Made by a program: the position numbers and the translations under genes | Notes under the pieces: model-generated | Seen by the model: the letters and a program-made list of their open reading frames with translations, nothing else | Database searches by the model: none | Told to the model about the DNA's origin: nothing | Assembly (NCBI GenBank): GCA_014905825.1 | Contig: JACGCN010000020.1 | Span: 434,001-498,000 of the forward strand | Direction of reading: 5' to 3' | DNA length: 64,000 nucleotides | Source: Lyophyllum atratum | Lineage: Eukaryota > Basidiomycota > Agaricomycetes > Agaricales > Lyophyllaceae | Shown here: piece after piece, positions 22,589 to 34,300 of the stretch | Layout of the letters: every line of letters starts with the position of its first letter | Position numbering within the stretch: position 1 is the stretch's first letter

Positions 22589-25341
22589 CTATACGCGATT
22601 TTCCACGATTTCGTGATGCACGAGACCGTCATCCCACTCCGCCCGAGGCCCCATTTTCGCCAGTCGAACCGCCACATAAGCCGGCGGCACCTGCTTAGGC
22701 ACCATCTTAACCGTCAGCGGCTGCGGCGGCGGACACTCCAGCGCCGTATAAAAATCCTTTCCCTCCTCCAGAACATTCCCTCTCCCCGAGTGTCTACACA
22801 CAGTCACGACTGACATTAGTATTTCGATAGCGGAAAAGACGAGTGTACTGACTTGACATCGACACCCCCGCGCTGTCGATAATGAGTGCGAATTTCCTGC
22901 CAGGTCATCCTCCCGAGATCCTGGGGTGTGTCGAGACAGGCCGTGCAGCGCCATATCCTATCCTCCGGAGGGGGCACTTTGCGCCTCGTTGGCTCGCGCA
23001 GCTCGAGAGCCTTAGCCTCCTCCGCGTCCTCCGGCGTGATCTCCTGCCACGCCACCGCAACACCCCAGTGCGCCTTCAAACAGTGCTTCACCTATATTAA
23101 AGACGCCACATCAATAAGTACCCATCCAAAACCGTATCAACCCAGCACAGCACTCACCGCATTGCGCCACGTCCAAACCGAACACCTCCTCTCCCCATCC
23201 GCCTTCCCCCCAAACGTACACTTCAAACACACCAACCTCGGGTCAATCCGATCCATCATCCCAACCGTCGTCGTCGCGGGATCCATCCCGCACGCCTCCA
23301 CGATCTTCCTCACCACGCGCGCCGCTTTCTCGTGCGGGACCAGTTTATCCGAGGACCATTTTTTTCGTCTGCACCCGGCGAACTGGTGGCCCACTGATAA
23401 TTTTATGTTCGCATCCAGGGTCTGCGTGTCCCGCTCGCCTTTGGCGTACCAACTTTGCGTCATGCAGACGGAGGTGCAGGGGTGGTGCAGGAACTCGGGG
23501 TGGAAGAGGGGCTGCTCGTAGGAACAGTCCTTCGTGCTCGCGAGGATGTCGGGGTCGTTTGACAGTGAGTGCAGGTGGTGCGCGGTGCAGGTGAAGACGC
23601 ATGTTGCGAGCTCGATTTTACGCACTTCGTGGAATTGGCCGATGGACTTGGCTTCGCATGGGTGTTTGGCGGCGAGTTTGTTAACCTCGGATGTGCCGAA
23701 TCGCCAGAGGAAGTGGGACATGTTCTTGTGGAAGACGTCAGTGAAGGTGGCAAGGGTGACCTGCTCTGAGGAGGGTAATTCGACGATGTCGTGGACCTCG
23801 GGCATGTCCCAGATGTCGAGGGGGCTTGGGATGGGGAGGGTCGATCCATGGGCTGGCATGGTTTTCTGCCGGTAGTCGTACCAAGCGTCCAGGGCCGTCG
23901 CCTTCCGCGCTTCCACGAGCTTGCGCCGGGCCTCGCTGGCGATGTATAGCCTGACTTGCTTCATGTATCGGATCATCTTGCTCTTAATGTTTGACCATAC
24001 TATACGGAAAGTGGAACGTGTGAGAAGCATGACTGGGGAAGTTGGGACACTGTGACTGACCTTGATCGGTTAGCGGTTTGGGGATTTTGACAGAGGCGTG
24101 TTTAGAGAGGATCTGGATGCCGGGTTTGACTCCGGCACTAACCACGTCGTGCTCGAGATCATCGAGGTAATCGCACTCCTCGCCGTAGCCGAGATCCACG
24201 AGCTTCTCGACGATTCTAGGAGCAGCGGTCTATGAGGAGAGTCGCGGGTACGGAGTGAAAAACCTACGCGTCCATCCTGTCCTTTCTGATTGCGTTGAGT
24301 GCTTTTTCTTGGGCTTCGATTTCTTCGTCCAGCCAAGTACGGCATCGTTTTCCGTGCTAGCGGATTTCCACATTAGCCTTATTTTGTGCATATGCTATTT
24401 TACGTACCTCTCTGCGAATTTTCACTTCTGCACGTTTTTTATCCGTGAACTCTTGACGATGGCAGTTAGGGTTCCCAAGGCTCTTCATAAACTCCTCTGT
24501 GTCTTTAATCAAGCAAGACTTGGTTACATCTGCGAGATGAGTATATATTAGACATCGTTTTCCAGCGGTTCGTTGAGACGTACTCTTATTCCACTTCGTG
24601 AACGGCACACATTTCAGGACGAGCTTAGTCTTAGGTGATTCCTCATCGAGAGATTTTGAAGATAGCAAACTGAGGACACGAAGTGTCAGAGATATCGCAT
24701 GGGAGCTCAAGATTCTATCCCTTACCAGATTTTCGCGCAGGGTCCACATAGCCGTATACGCAAGATAAAGTCGACGACGTTCTTAACATGCGAATTTCCA
24801 CAATTCTATACCACACACATATCATCAGTTAATCCATACGGAAAACGCAGGAATAAACATACATGGCAATGTAAGTCGAAAGCCAGGTTCGCCCATGTCG
24901 GGAGCGACATCTCCGGTGGACACTCCGGGAGCTTCGGCACATTCGCGAAAGAGGCCTTCCAGATGGTGATGGCCGACCGATGGAGGAACACGGTTCGGAA
25001 CTCCTTCGTTGTGCGTGTGAGGTTGAGTACGTCCATTGGAAGCAAGTGGCCGAAAATCTGTGCGTAACCATCGTGTTAAGAGCGATCTATCCTGTAACCA
25101 GGAGAGGACGCGATGTCGCGGGGAGACGGACCTCAAATAAAACGTCCATCGGCAGAGAGGGGAGACGTTCCAGACGCCGACGAGAGCTCACGCGTCTTAA
25201 GAACGCGGGGCTGGCCGATTCGTGCAGGACCTTCCACCCATTACTCGCCGTAATTTTGATCCTTTTTTTCGGGGCGTCGCGTTCCTTTTCGCGATTTTCT
25301 GGCGTTTCTGTATTGTCTAAATTAGACAGAGGGACCGTCAT
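22589..25341 (-). CDS. F-box protein with paired CxxC (zinc-ribbon-like) motifs
   Basis: A gene of roughly eight exons starting at MTVPLSNLDNTETPENR (25341) and ending in VHHEIVENRV, stop TAG 22589-22591. A basic leader precedes an F-box: LPMDVLFE is spliced to IFGHLLPMDVLNLTRTTKEF and RTVFLHRSAITIWKASF. Next come WANLAFDLHCHNCGN and FILRIRLCGPCAKI, giving C-x2-C plus C-x2-C, likely a structural zinc site. The large middle exon (about 23140-24030) has more Cys/His pairs, for example CVFTCTAHHLH and RLVCLKCTFGG, and WRCTACLDT follows. This pattern is typical of long F-box proteins of polypores and allies, presumed SCF adaptors. Start codons of this gene and malic enzyme are 242 nt apart and divergent. 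Exon borders in 24.0-24.8 kb are approximate. Confidence 0.72.
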
Positions 25342-25583
25342 TGTGGGGGCGGTGTGAGCAAGCGAGAAAATGCAGGGGTGAGCTGGGTGGAGAAAGTTTG
25401 AGCTGTCAAAAACGCGTACAGTCACGGTGTGACAGGTTGTTGATCGGACCACGGGCCTCGGATGCGTGGGTCCATCTTTAGAGGTTTCTCCAAGTTTCCG
25501 TCCATGTCATCATCGTCACTCCCCATTTCATATGCAACCCACTCCCGCCTTTCCTTCTTCCTCCCAACAGCAGATAACATAGC
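25342..25583. promoter_or_regulatory. Divergent promoter between the CxxC F-box gene and malic enzyme
   Basis: 242 nt separate the two start codons, so both core promoters and 5' UTRs must share it. A pyrimidine-rich run (CCTTTCCTTCTTCCTCCC, near 25548-25566) immediately precedes the malic-enzyme start, as is common at fungal transcription starts. No TATA box is evident. Confidence 0.5.
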
Positions 25584-27801
25584 ATGGCGACCCAATCCTC
25601 CAAGTTCCCTGTAGCGCTACGGGGGGACGCCCTACTTAACAATCCCCGGTACAACAAAGGCTCAGCATTCACCCTCCCTGAACGAAAAGCTTTCGGCCTC
25701 ATAGGAAGGCTGCCTGCCAAAGTCAACACGATTGACGATCAGTGCAAGCGCGCCTATAGCCAGCTCGAGATGCGCAAAGAGCCGATTTCGAAGAACTCGT
25801 TTCTGCAGAGCCTGAAGGACCAGAACTGGGTGCTGTATTACACGCTGCTTTCGAGGCATCTTGAGGAGTTGGTGCCTATCATATACACGCCGACAGAGGT
25901 ATGGTTCCATTACTCTGATTGTTGGTAGGATGGCTGAGGAGGAATGAATGGCAGGCAGAAGCGATCTCTAAATATTCTCATCTCTTTAGACGCAGTGAGG
26001 GGCTGTATTTGACCTTTCCGCATCAAGACACCATGGAGGAAGACTTCCTCGAACAGGCAGGGGGAAGGGATATCGACCTGATTGTCTGCTCCGACGCTGA
26101 AGCCATCTTGGGCATCGGCGACCAGGGCGTCGGGGTGCGTATTTCGATCCACGTTGCATTCGTTCATGAACTGATGCACTACTGTGTTTAGGGCATCTGG
26201 GTAACCACCCACCTCTTATGTGGTCGACTGTGCTCACGTCTTTCATTAGATCTGCACAGCGAAATCAGTCATTTACACGTAGGCGCTCTGATGAGCTCAT
26301 TGACATCGGTAATCTGACTACGTCATAATCAGGTTGGTCGGAGGCATAGATCCCTCGAAAATACTTGCCGTAACCTTCGATGTCGGCACCGACAATCCAG
26401 ACTTACTAAAAGACGAGCTTTACGTCGTATGTCCCCGGCGCCATCATCATTGCGCATCACTTTGATAACAGAGAACGCAGGGATGGCAACACAAACGTGT
26501 CAGGGGAGAACCCTACGACAAATTCGTCGATTCGTGAGTTCTTTGTCCTGCAACCCATAGTCCCACCTAATCGAACCCTCAGATTCATCGAACTCGTCCG
26601 AAAGTACTTCCCCCACAGCCTGCTCCATTTCGAGGACTTTGGCGTCACCAACGCCCAGCGGCTAATCAAGCGTTACTGCGAACTCCACTCCGTCTTCAAC
26701 GACGACATGTACGTCCCCTCCCCCCCCCCTCCCCTTAACACCCCCTCACACCTTACCCCAGCCAAGGAACAGGCGCCGTCACCCTCGCCACCGTGATGTC
26801 CGCCATCGGCGTGACCAAAAGCCGGCTCTCCGACCAACGCATCGTCATCTTCGGCGCGGGCTCCGCCGGCACCGGCATCGCGAACCAGCTGCGCGACGCC
26901 ATGTCCTCCATCGAGGGCATCCCCAAGTCCGAAGCCAACAAGCGTTTCTTCCTCCTCGACAAGTCCGGGCTCATCTACGAGAGCCTCGCCGCGCGCGAGC
27001 CCATACGCGAGGAGGTCCGGGAGTACGTGCGCCCCGGGGAGGAGTGGAAGGACGCGCAGAAGGATGGGGAGGGGAGGATTGGGTTGTTGGAGGTGGTGAG
27101 GAGGGTGAGGCCGACGATATTGATTGGGACGTCGACGCGCCCGGGGGCGTTTGATGAGCAGGTGGTGAGGACGATGGCGGCGGGGTGTGAGAGGCCGATT
27201 ATATTGCCGCTGTCGAACCCGAGTAAGCTGGTGGAGGTGCACCCGAAGGATGCGATTACCTGGACGGATGGACGGGCGTTGATAGCGACGGGGAGTCCGT
27301 TCCCGCCTGCGAAGATGCCGAATGGGAGGCATTATAAGTACGTCATATCGTTTTGATAGGTTCTTGTGTTCTGAACTGTGGCTGGTGTGTTTTTAGTGTA
27401 TCGGAGTGTAACAGTGAGCGACCCCCTCATCTCGTCTATATATGCATGACCCGAGTTGACTTGACCTTCCGTGATCAGACGCCCTGATATACCCAGGCCT
27501 CGGGCTCGGCACCATCATCGCCAAATCGCGCTACCTGACAGACAGGATGATCATCGCCGGCGCGCAACGCCTCGCCGCCCTCTCGCCCGCGCTCTCCGAC
27601 CCGTACAACGCGCTCCTGCCCGACTTTGGCGACGCGCCGGACGTGAACTTTGAGATCGCCGTCGCGGTCACGCAGCAGGCGATCGAGGATGGATCGGGGG
27701 ATATTAAGTGGAGGAAGGAGGAGGTGAGGGAGAGGGCGAAGAAGGCGATTTGGAAGCCGGTTTATGGGGAGTATGTGTATGATCCGAATGGGGCGAGGTA
27801 A
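25584..27801 (+). CDS. Malic enzyme (malate dehydrogenase, oxaloacetate-decarboxylating)
   Basis: Oxidatively decarboxylates malate to pyruvate, yielding NAD(P)H and CO2. Ten exons: 25584-25898, 25955-26134, 26192-26200, 26250-26278, 26333-26426, 26481-26533, 26583-26708, 26762-27337, 27397-27413, 27479-27801; 573 residues, normal for the family. The frame closes only with this splicing. Landmarks: YYTLLSRHLEELVPIIYTPT (Tyr general acid), SEGLYLTFPHQD, ILGIGDQGVG, KILAVTFDVGTDNPDLL, HFEDFGVTNAQRL (metal-binding Glu-Asp), FNDDIQGTGAVTLA, the dinucleotide fold VIFGAGSAGTGIA, and ECNNALIYPGLGLG. Exon 3 is 9 nt and encodes G-I-W where relatives have G-I-G. No mitochondrial leader is obvious, so cytosolic location is likelier. 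Cofactor preference cannot be read. Confidence 0.93.
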
Positions 27802-28156
27802 TGAGTGGGGTGTGAACTGTTTTAGAGACCAATGTGTATGAGTAGCATGAGAAGTCCATGTTGTACTTTAGCTCTATGTAACCTTTAGATTATGTTCTCC
27901 TCTAATATGTATCCTTGCCATCTGCGTGGATGAGCAAACAGAACGCCAGCGTTCCACGCCGGGTCCAGAATATATTAATCATGTATCACCGTGACGAGCA
28001 CGACGAAACAAGAAATCTGGAGAAATTAAGGAATAATAGATACATGCAGGTATACAAAAAATACACGTGTGTTGAAAGGTGAAGGTGGTACAGCATTGCG
28101 TGGAAAGAAAAGTGTTCATGTCCCGTTGGAAGAAAAAATGAGGAAGTGCCTATTTT

Positions 28157-28947
28157 TTAGGCGACGAGTCCGCCGCGGTAGCCATCCCCACGTCGTGAAG
28201 CGGATATGCCACGGATGGCGACGACGATCAGGGAGAATGTCACAAGGATCCTACGAAGACGTCAGTAAGGATTCGAAGGGGCGGATATGGCACGACGTAC
28301 CATATTATCCACGCGAAGGCTTCGAGGGCATTGAGCTGACCGCAGTACCGGAAGACGTCTTGATTTCTAGTTAGGTGAGGACACATCAAGAATCGTTCCG
28401 CAGGTATAAAAGCGGTCCACATACGAGCAATTCAGCCCTCCCCCTAGCATCGTCGTAATTGCTATCGCAGCCGCAGTCCAGAACAGCCAAGTCAGGAACA
28501 AGCTACCACCAGGGTCTCAATAACTGAATGATGACTGCGGAATGAGAAAGCGCGCTTACTATACGAGATGCGCGAGAACACTCGTCAATATCGAGCCTGT
28601 CGCGGAGTGCAGGAACAGGGCGAGGAAGAAGAAGGAGCCCGCGATGGTCCATGTGGAGCAGAAGAGGGCGTAGCGGATTTTGTCGCGCTCGCCGAGGTTG
28701 AGGTAGTCGTGCCGGGAGTTGAAGCGGGATGTTAGCCAGGCTGATATTGCGAGCTGCAGGGGGGGATCCATCAGACGACGATACCACAGAGTGCTCGAAA
28801 AAGACGTACCTCGATAATGGAGACTATGATCAAGAGTCCAAAAATGACTTCAAAATCGGAAAAAGGGGGAGGTCAGACCGTGTCCCACAGTTCACGGGGC
28901 GGACACTTACTGGGGTGACCCCTTCGAACCCAGTTGTCAATAGCCAT
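28157..28947 (-). CDS. Four-helix MARVEL-like membrane protein
   Basis: Starts MAIDNWVRRGHP (28947) and ends RGGLVA with TAA at 28157-28159. Splicing gives four hydrophobic segments: IIFGLLIIVSIIELAISAW; WTIAGSFFFLALFLHSATG; LFLTWLFWTAAAIAITTML; and a final one near ILVTFSLIVVAIRG. Between helices 1 and 2 lies the charged loop LTSRFNSRHDYLNLGERDKI. Helix order and loop sizes match fungal MARVEL-domain proteins (Nce102-like), which organise plasma-membrane domains. The small cytosolic tail is basic. The gene converges on malic enzyme 355 nt away. Exon ends at 28250-28380 are approximate. Family-level call only. Confidence 0.7.
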
Positions 28948-30142
28948 TTTTTAGAATTTGAGAGTCGTGAAGGGAAGGAAAAAGTTGCGTTTTGGGGGCG
29001 TAAGTCGTGAAGGGGGCGTGAATCAGGTTTGCGAGGATGCGAAGTGTGATGTGAGGTTTTATAGGGCGAAAAGTGGTCCGATCAAATATCAACCTGACGT
29101 CAGGGATGTGACCGCGTACGCGTAACATTCAAAGTGACGCACGAGGCACAAGGCTGCCACTTGCCGTGCTTGGAAGTCTTCCCAAATCTAAACCCGCTCA
29201 GCACCTCTGGAAGCAGTCTTTGACACAACTCATGGGCACCAATATGACCCAGTACACACCTCACATAACCACTTGTCTGAATCGCTTCGCGCAGCATCGG
29301 ACGATTTTTTAATTTTTGGATGCACTGCCCGCCGTTGATCTTGGCAACGCCCATCCGTAGCCAGCCGCGACGCGTCTATTCATCAAATTGAAACTGCACT
29401 GCACTGCGCATGCAGGGCCTGATACCGCCGTCGGCTGCGCTACGGCTGTTATTAGACTTCGTGCGTGAAAACCGAGAACAGCCGAGAACCCCTGTTGCCA
29501 GTATGATCTGCAGGACCAGACCGGCGCCCTCTAGTAATAGGTTTTGCGTTTATTTATATACTTCGTGAGGCACGCGGAGGCGCGAAGCGGATGGCAATGG
29601 GAGGCTTTGGGGTGCTCGTCGTGTATTGGGGCGCGGTTGCGAGGTTGACATCTGGGATTTTAGATAGTGAGTTACTAAGGTCCACAATCTCTTCCGCCGT
29701 GATCGACTGTTAATATGTACCGGGATACTACTTAGCGAACCTGTCGTATATCTATGTAAATAAACGCCAAGCCGATTCGACAGTTTCTCGAGTTTGTTTA
29801 TATATGGTATTGACTCGATAATCTCCACATCCAAGCAGGGGACACTCGCCCCGAATGACTGGTGTGTGGCAGCGAAATGTCGGCGGAGGGAAGGAACAAG
29901 ACGCTCAATTGCCGTCGGAAATACCTGGCCAGCCATCATCTCTTTGTCTACGATCAGCAGACCAGATTCGTGGCCATCGATGCGACACACTTGCCTATTA
30001 GAGACATCATGGGTACAGCGTGCTAGCTAGTGGTCAACCATGGCCAGCCCATTGTCCTTCCGAGTCAGCGTCTGCGAAGTATAAAGTGCGACGTGGCCAA
30101 TAAATTGGCCCCCACCTTCTGAACGTGCCGCTCGAGCCCACC
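28948..30142. other. Intergenic region with only weak ORFs
   Basis: 1.2 kb between the MARVEL-like gene and the basic protein gene. A 146-codon minus frame (29550-29990) is open but shows no recognisable motif and lacks splice-supported extension, so it is not called. A CTGCACTGCACTGC short repeat lies near 29393-29406. The two flanking promoters lie at the edges. Confidence 0.4.
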
Positions 30143-31023
30143 ATGAACCCGTGCATAATCAAATCTATACACCAAACCTACTGTGGCGACACGAACGAGA
30201 AAGCGACCGGAATTACAACTGCCTCGGACCCTTTGGAGCTCCAGAAACATTCCCCTTCCTCACCGGAGCATCTAGTCAAGTCTAATGACACGACACTTCT
30301 AGGATCTGCAAGACCCTTCGTAACATTAGGTGAGCTCACGAACAGGTCTCCGAAGTATATTTTTATCTTAACACATCATCGGCAGATGCACAACCTATCG
30401 AGACGTCTTTTCCGCCGTCAAGTAGTACCACCTCCGAGCCCATCGTCACAGCCGCGTCGTCAAATTCTGTTGAAGCAATCTCAGGCATCATCCCCGTGCA
30501 GAATTCTGTAGAAGCAATCTCAGGCGTCATCCCCGTCCGCCCTGCCGATACTCCTATCGCGATGCCCTCACCTAGCACTTCACACCGCGCCCTGAAGTCC
30601 ATTTCCAACACACTCGAAGCTAGCAGCTCCAAAATTCCAGATAAACCCAACACGCCCCTCTTAACACGGCCCCACATAACGACTCGTGTTACTCGGAGTT
30701 CGAAACGCATAGAGGAGGAGTTCGCGGCGGCGCTGGAACACATCCCGCCGCGCCACCGGCGCGCCATGAAGAAGGCTCAAAGAAAAGATTTTATGTCTCT
30801 CGCGGAGCCCACACCAACACAACAGCGCCAGACGCCCCTTACCATCAAACTTCCGCCGCGGCTGAAGGTCGCAGACTCTGTGAAGTCGAACTCGGAGAAG
30901 GTTGTGATCAGGGTGTCTTCATTAAAGAGGAAGAGGAGTAGCACGATTGTCCTGGAAGGAGAGGCGCCTACCCAACCAAGGCGCAGCTCAAGAACTCGAT
31001 CACTCAGGCCTCAGGGCTCGTGA
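30143..31023 (+). CDS. Basic, disordered protein of unknown function
   Basis: Two exons, 30143-30329 and 30386-31023 (56-nt intron, GTGAGC donor, GGCAG acceptor), give 274 residues. No domain is recognised. The N-terminal half is Ser/Pro-rich. A 39-bp exact-frame tandem duplication (30463-30501 and 30502-30540) yields NSVEAISGIIPVQ followed by NSVEAISGVIPVR. The C-terminal half is strongly basic, with RHRRAMKKAQRK, VSSLKRKRSS and RRSSRTRSLR, resembling bipartite nuclear signals, so a nuclear location is likely. ATG 30143 is chosen as the first ATG in frame. The internal consistency of the intron supports a real gene; the function is open. Confidence 0.55.
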
Positions 31024-31349
31024 CCTGATTGTCTGGGTCTGGGAATCTTCGGGTTGTCCTGGAGAGCGTTAGCAGTGGCGAGGAGCTCTATGGTCGAACT
31101 ACTCCTTGGTGTTCGCGATTGGCAGGCAGTATGTAATTTTAGCTACTAGACATGAAGAAGTGCAACACGAAGAGAGTATACAAACAATTCCTATAATGAC
31201 GACATGATATGATGCGGCGTGCTTGGTTAAGGGCTCATGCAGAAAGACTTGTGAGTTCAAGTGTGTTGTGGACAAAGGATATCTAACATGAATTTTAATG
31301 CGATATACGAGATAGATAATAGAAACGCACTGTGAATATCAACTTCCAT
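31024..31349. other. Short intergenic region between convergent genes
   Basis: 326 nt of 3' flanking DNA between the basic-protein gene and the double F-box gene. AT-rich toward the right; likely holds the two 3' UTRs and polyadenylation sites. No gene seen. Confidence 0.4.
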
Positions 31350-34300
31350 TTACTCTTTGACTGCCGTTGGCGATGAGCCGAGGTTGTGAGTTCTTCCATT
31401 CCGCCCGCTCAAGACAACCTGGCGCAGCGTCGGGCACAGCTCCGCGAACTGCAAATTCGCCACGACGCTCTCCAGAAGTTCTGCTTCATCGCCTTCGAAC
31501 TCAAATCTCAAACGCTGGAGGCCTACCCATGTAGGCAACCAGCGGCGCAAGTACTCTGCAGCGGAGGTATCGAACGAGTTAAAGTTCGCCATCACCTTGA
31601 AGATCAGCTCTGTCGTCAATTGCGGAATCACCTCCCAGCCAACACTCGTCGTGTAACCGAGATGCATTGGCAGCCGAGCGAGAAATGAAAGAGAGCGAAA
31701 GTTGGGGCGTGAACGGTGGAGTCGGTCAATGCGGTCCGCGAGGTATCGCAAGGACCGTAATGTATCTTCAACGAATAATGGACCCGAAGACGGCTTGATG
31801 GAGACTGTGAGATTTTCGAGGCAAGGGAGGGCATCGGCACGTTCCAAGAAGAATGCAACATATTCCACTGGCGCAATTAGGGTTCGAAGGAGCGGCATAT
31901 GCGGATTCGTCCCCATAACTACTCCAAGCTTCATCGACTGGTTGTCTTTCCAGTTACAGCCGTCGAGTAACAAATATGTGAGCAGCGGATATTGAGCGAT
32001 AGCTTTCAAAATCTCCTCGGGCAAAACATTGCTGCCATAAATCCTCAGCTCTGTGAGCATGGGAAGGGAGTTGATCGCGTGCGGGACCCAATAGGTGTCG
32101 ACGTAACATACTCCTGAGAGCCAGAGACATGTTACCGTCTTGTTGTCCTTGAGCACTGCGGTAATCCAGTCCCGAAAGACGGCAAGCCGCATGATATCCG
32201 CTTCAATCATCAACGCCGACAGTGTATGTTTCGGTGACATGGCTGTCGATTTCGGCGAGTCAAGACGCTGAAAGGGATCACCTTTCAACTGCAAGAGCGT
32301 AAGAAACGAGAAGACACCAGTCCCGCGTACGGACAAAGTGGTTGACTTTCTGGCGATGGTATTCAGCACTGAAAGGATCATGTCCGTCCAAACAGCCTTT
32401 GCCCCCTCTGTAGCACGTTCAGGTATCGGGAATTGCGGAAAACTGAGGTCGATGGATACCTTGCCAATTGCGGTCAGTTTGTGTAGAAGTCGGAGCAGGT
32501 GACGTAGGAATTCGAAGACACGGAACCGCTCTACTAGGGATGAGATGGTGCAGGATAGGTGAGATGTAGTTTGTATTGTGGATAGCGTCAGAGCAGATAA
32601 GTCTGTGATTTGTTCCGCCGTATGTCCTTTAGATAGGGACACATCAAGGTAGGTCGTGGGATGCCGATACCCTCGCCGCCACAGATACACGGGAAGAGCC
32701 CAGGCACGGAAATTTCTAGAGACGGCCGCTAATGGATACAGCTCCTGTGTCTCCAAGTGCTGGAAAATCAAATAAAAGACATCCTCGTCGAGGTCGCACA
32801 TTGTCCCGGTCGATACCGCAGCGCGTTCTCGTCCAGCTATTGTTTTCTCGACGTCATAGTATTTTTTGTTCACGTTGATGGACTTGATATTCGGGGACTG
32901 GGTATGGATCGAATGAAGAAGAGGGGACACAAGGTACGCAGGCGCCTCCCTCCAAGGAGATATAAGAAAGGTAACGTGATGAACAGCAGTAAAACACCGG
33001 AGTAACTGGGTTAGGACCTGAACAAATTCTTCCTGATCGCGGCGAGGGCCAAAGGGTTGTATGCCATTGATAATCAGCCTGGAGGCGATCGCATAAGGGG
33101 AGGCACTTCCACTGCCTATGCCTGATCTGAAGAAGTCGTCGAGATTATACAACATGTCCCGGATGTCTATGACCTTGACATTCAGGGTTATCCTGACGTG
33201 TTTGCATTGTTGGAGGCGCGATGCGATTTGTGCGAGAGTTCTCTCGGATTTGGGAGAAAATACGCTATACGGTGAAAATTCGATCTCGAGGGATCTCAAC
33301 TTCGGCAAGTGTCCCGCGAGAAGGAGAGGGATGTACAGCAAAGGAGCTGAAATATCGGTCAGTAAAGAAAGCCGTGGGCGTATACGTATCTGGCTTGCAA
33401 TTTGATTGTCATCAAACCAACGAGTGTGGTGAGGGACAGAAATTTTCAAGAATTTGATTTTCGGGAGTGCAGCAATGAATTTGATCAGATCATGAAGATA
33501 TTTTCCTGTGGGATCAACCCCGAGGGCCTCCAGGTCGCGGGCCACGGCCGCTATACGAGGCAGGATATCCGACCAGACTGTGCCCCACACTCCAGCAGAC
33601 GCGATATGTAAGGTGTCGACAGTTTTTAGAGCAGACAGGGTGTCCTGTATGTTCTCGGGAAGGAATTGCCGGTGGTTATGGAGCGTGTAGAATTGAAGTG
33701 CGAAGTCAGGAAAGCGTCGAGCTTTGGTATGGGCATGGCCTGGATACAAGCACGAAGCCAAGCGAAAGAAAGGATATCGTTTCCCACCCGCACATGACCC
33801 TCCAGCTAAATCAAAGAGTCGGCGGACACAGCGGAAATTCCACACGGTTGTACCCTTCAACCGAGGCATCCGAGTGTAGATACGCATGTTGCCATTTCCA
33901 TATTTTACTTCCAAAAGTTGGCATGACCTGGAGCGGGTGCTAGTGAACAGCTTGTCGCATATCTGTTCTTCATGTAACAGAGGTATGACAGAATACGTCA
34001 CCCAAAGCTTGATCTGCTTGACCTGTATGGGAACTTGGATCGGCCGTACAACAAGATCCAAGACCCGCCACAGGTCTCTGTCCAAAGGAATGGTTACATC
34101 GCTGTTTCTTGGTCGAAATTCGCAGCTGAGCGACGAGATCGACGTTATTGAGAAGGCGGTGCGGAGCGCAGTGAGCGCTTTGTGATGTTCTGGGAGGCAG
34201 AGGTATAGTGCGCTGGTTTTCGTTTTGTGGTCGTATGTAAGGATTCCTTGGCGGCTAAGCAATACATGTATCGCAAGATGATTCAAGCGCCGACAGAGAA

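Noticed and set aside
29550..29990. Open frame of 146 codons on the minus strand
   Set aside because: No motif, no splice partners, low-complexity Arg/Ser/Pro end; equally open alternatives exist on the plus strand.
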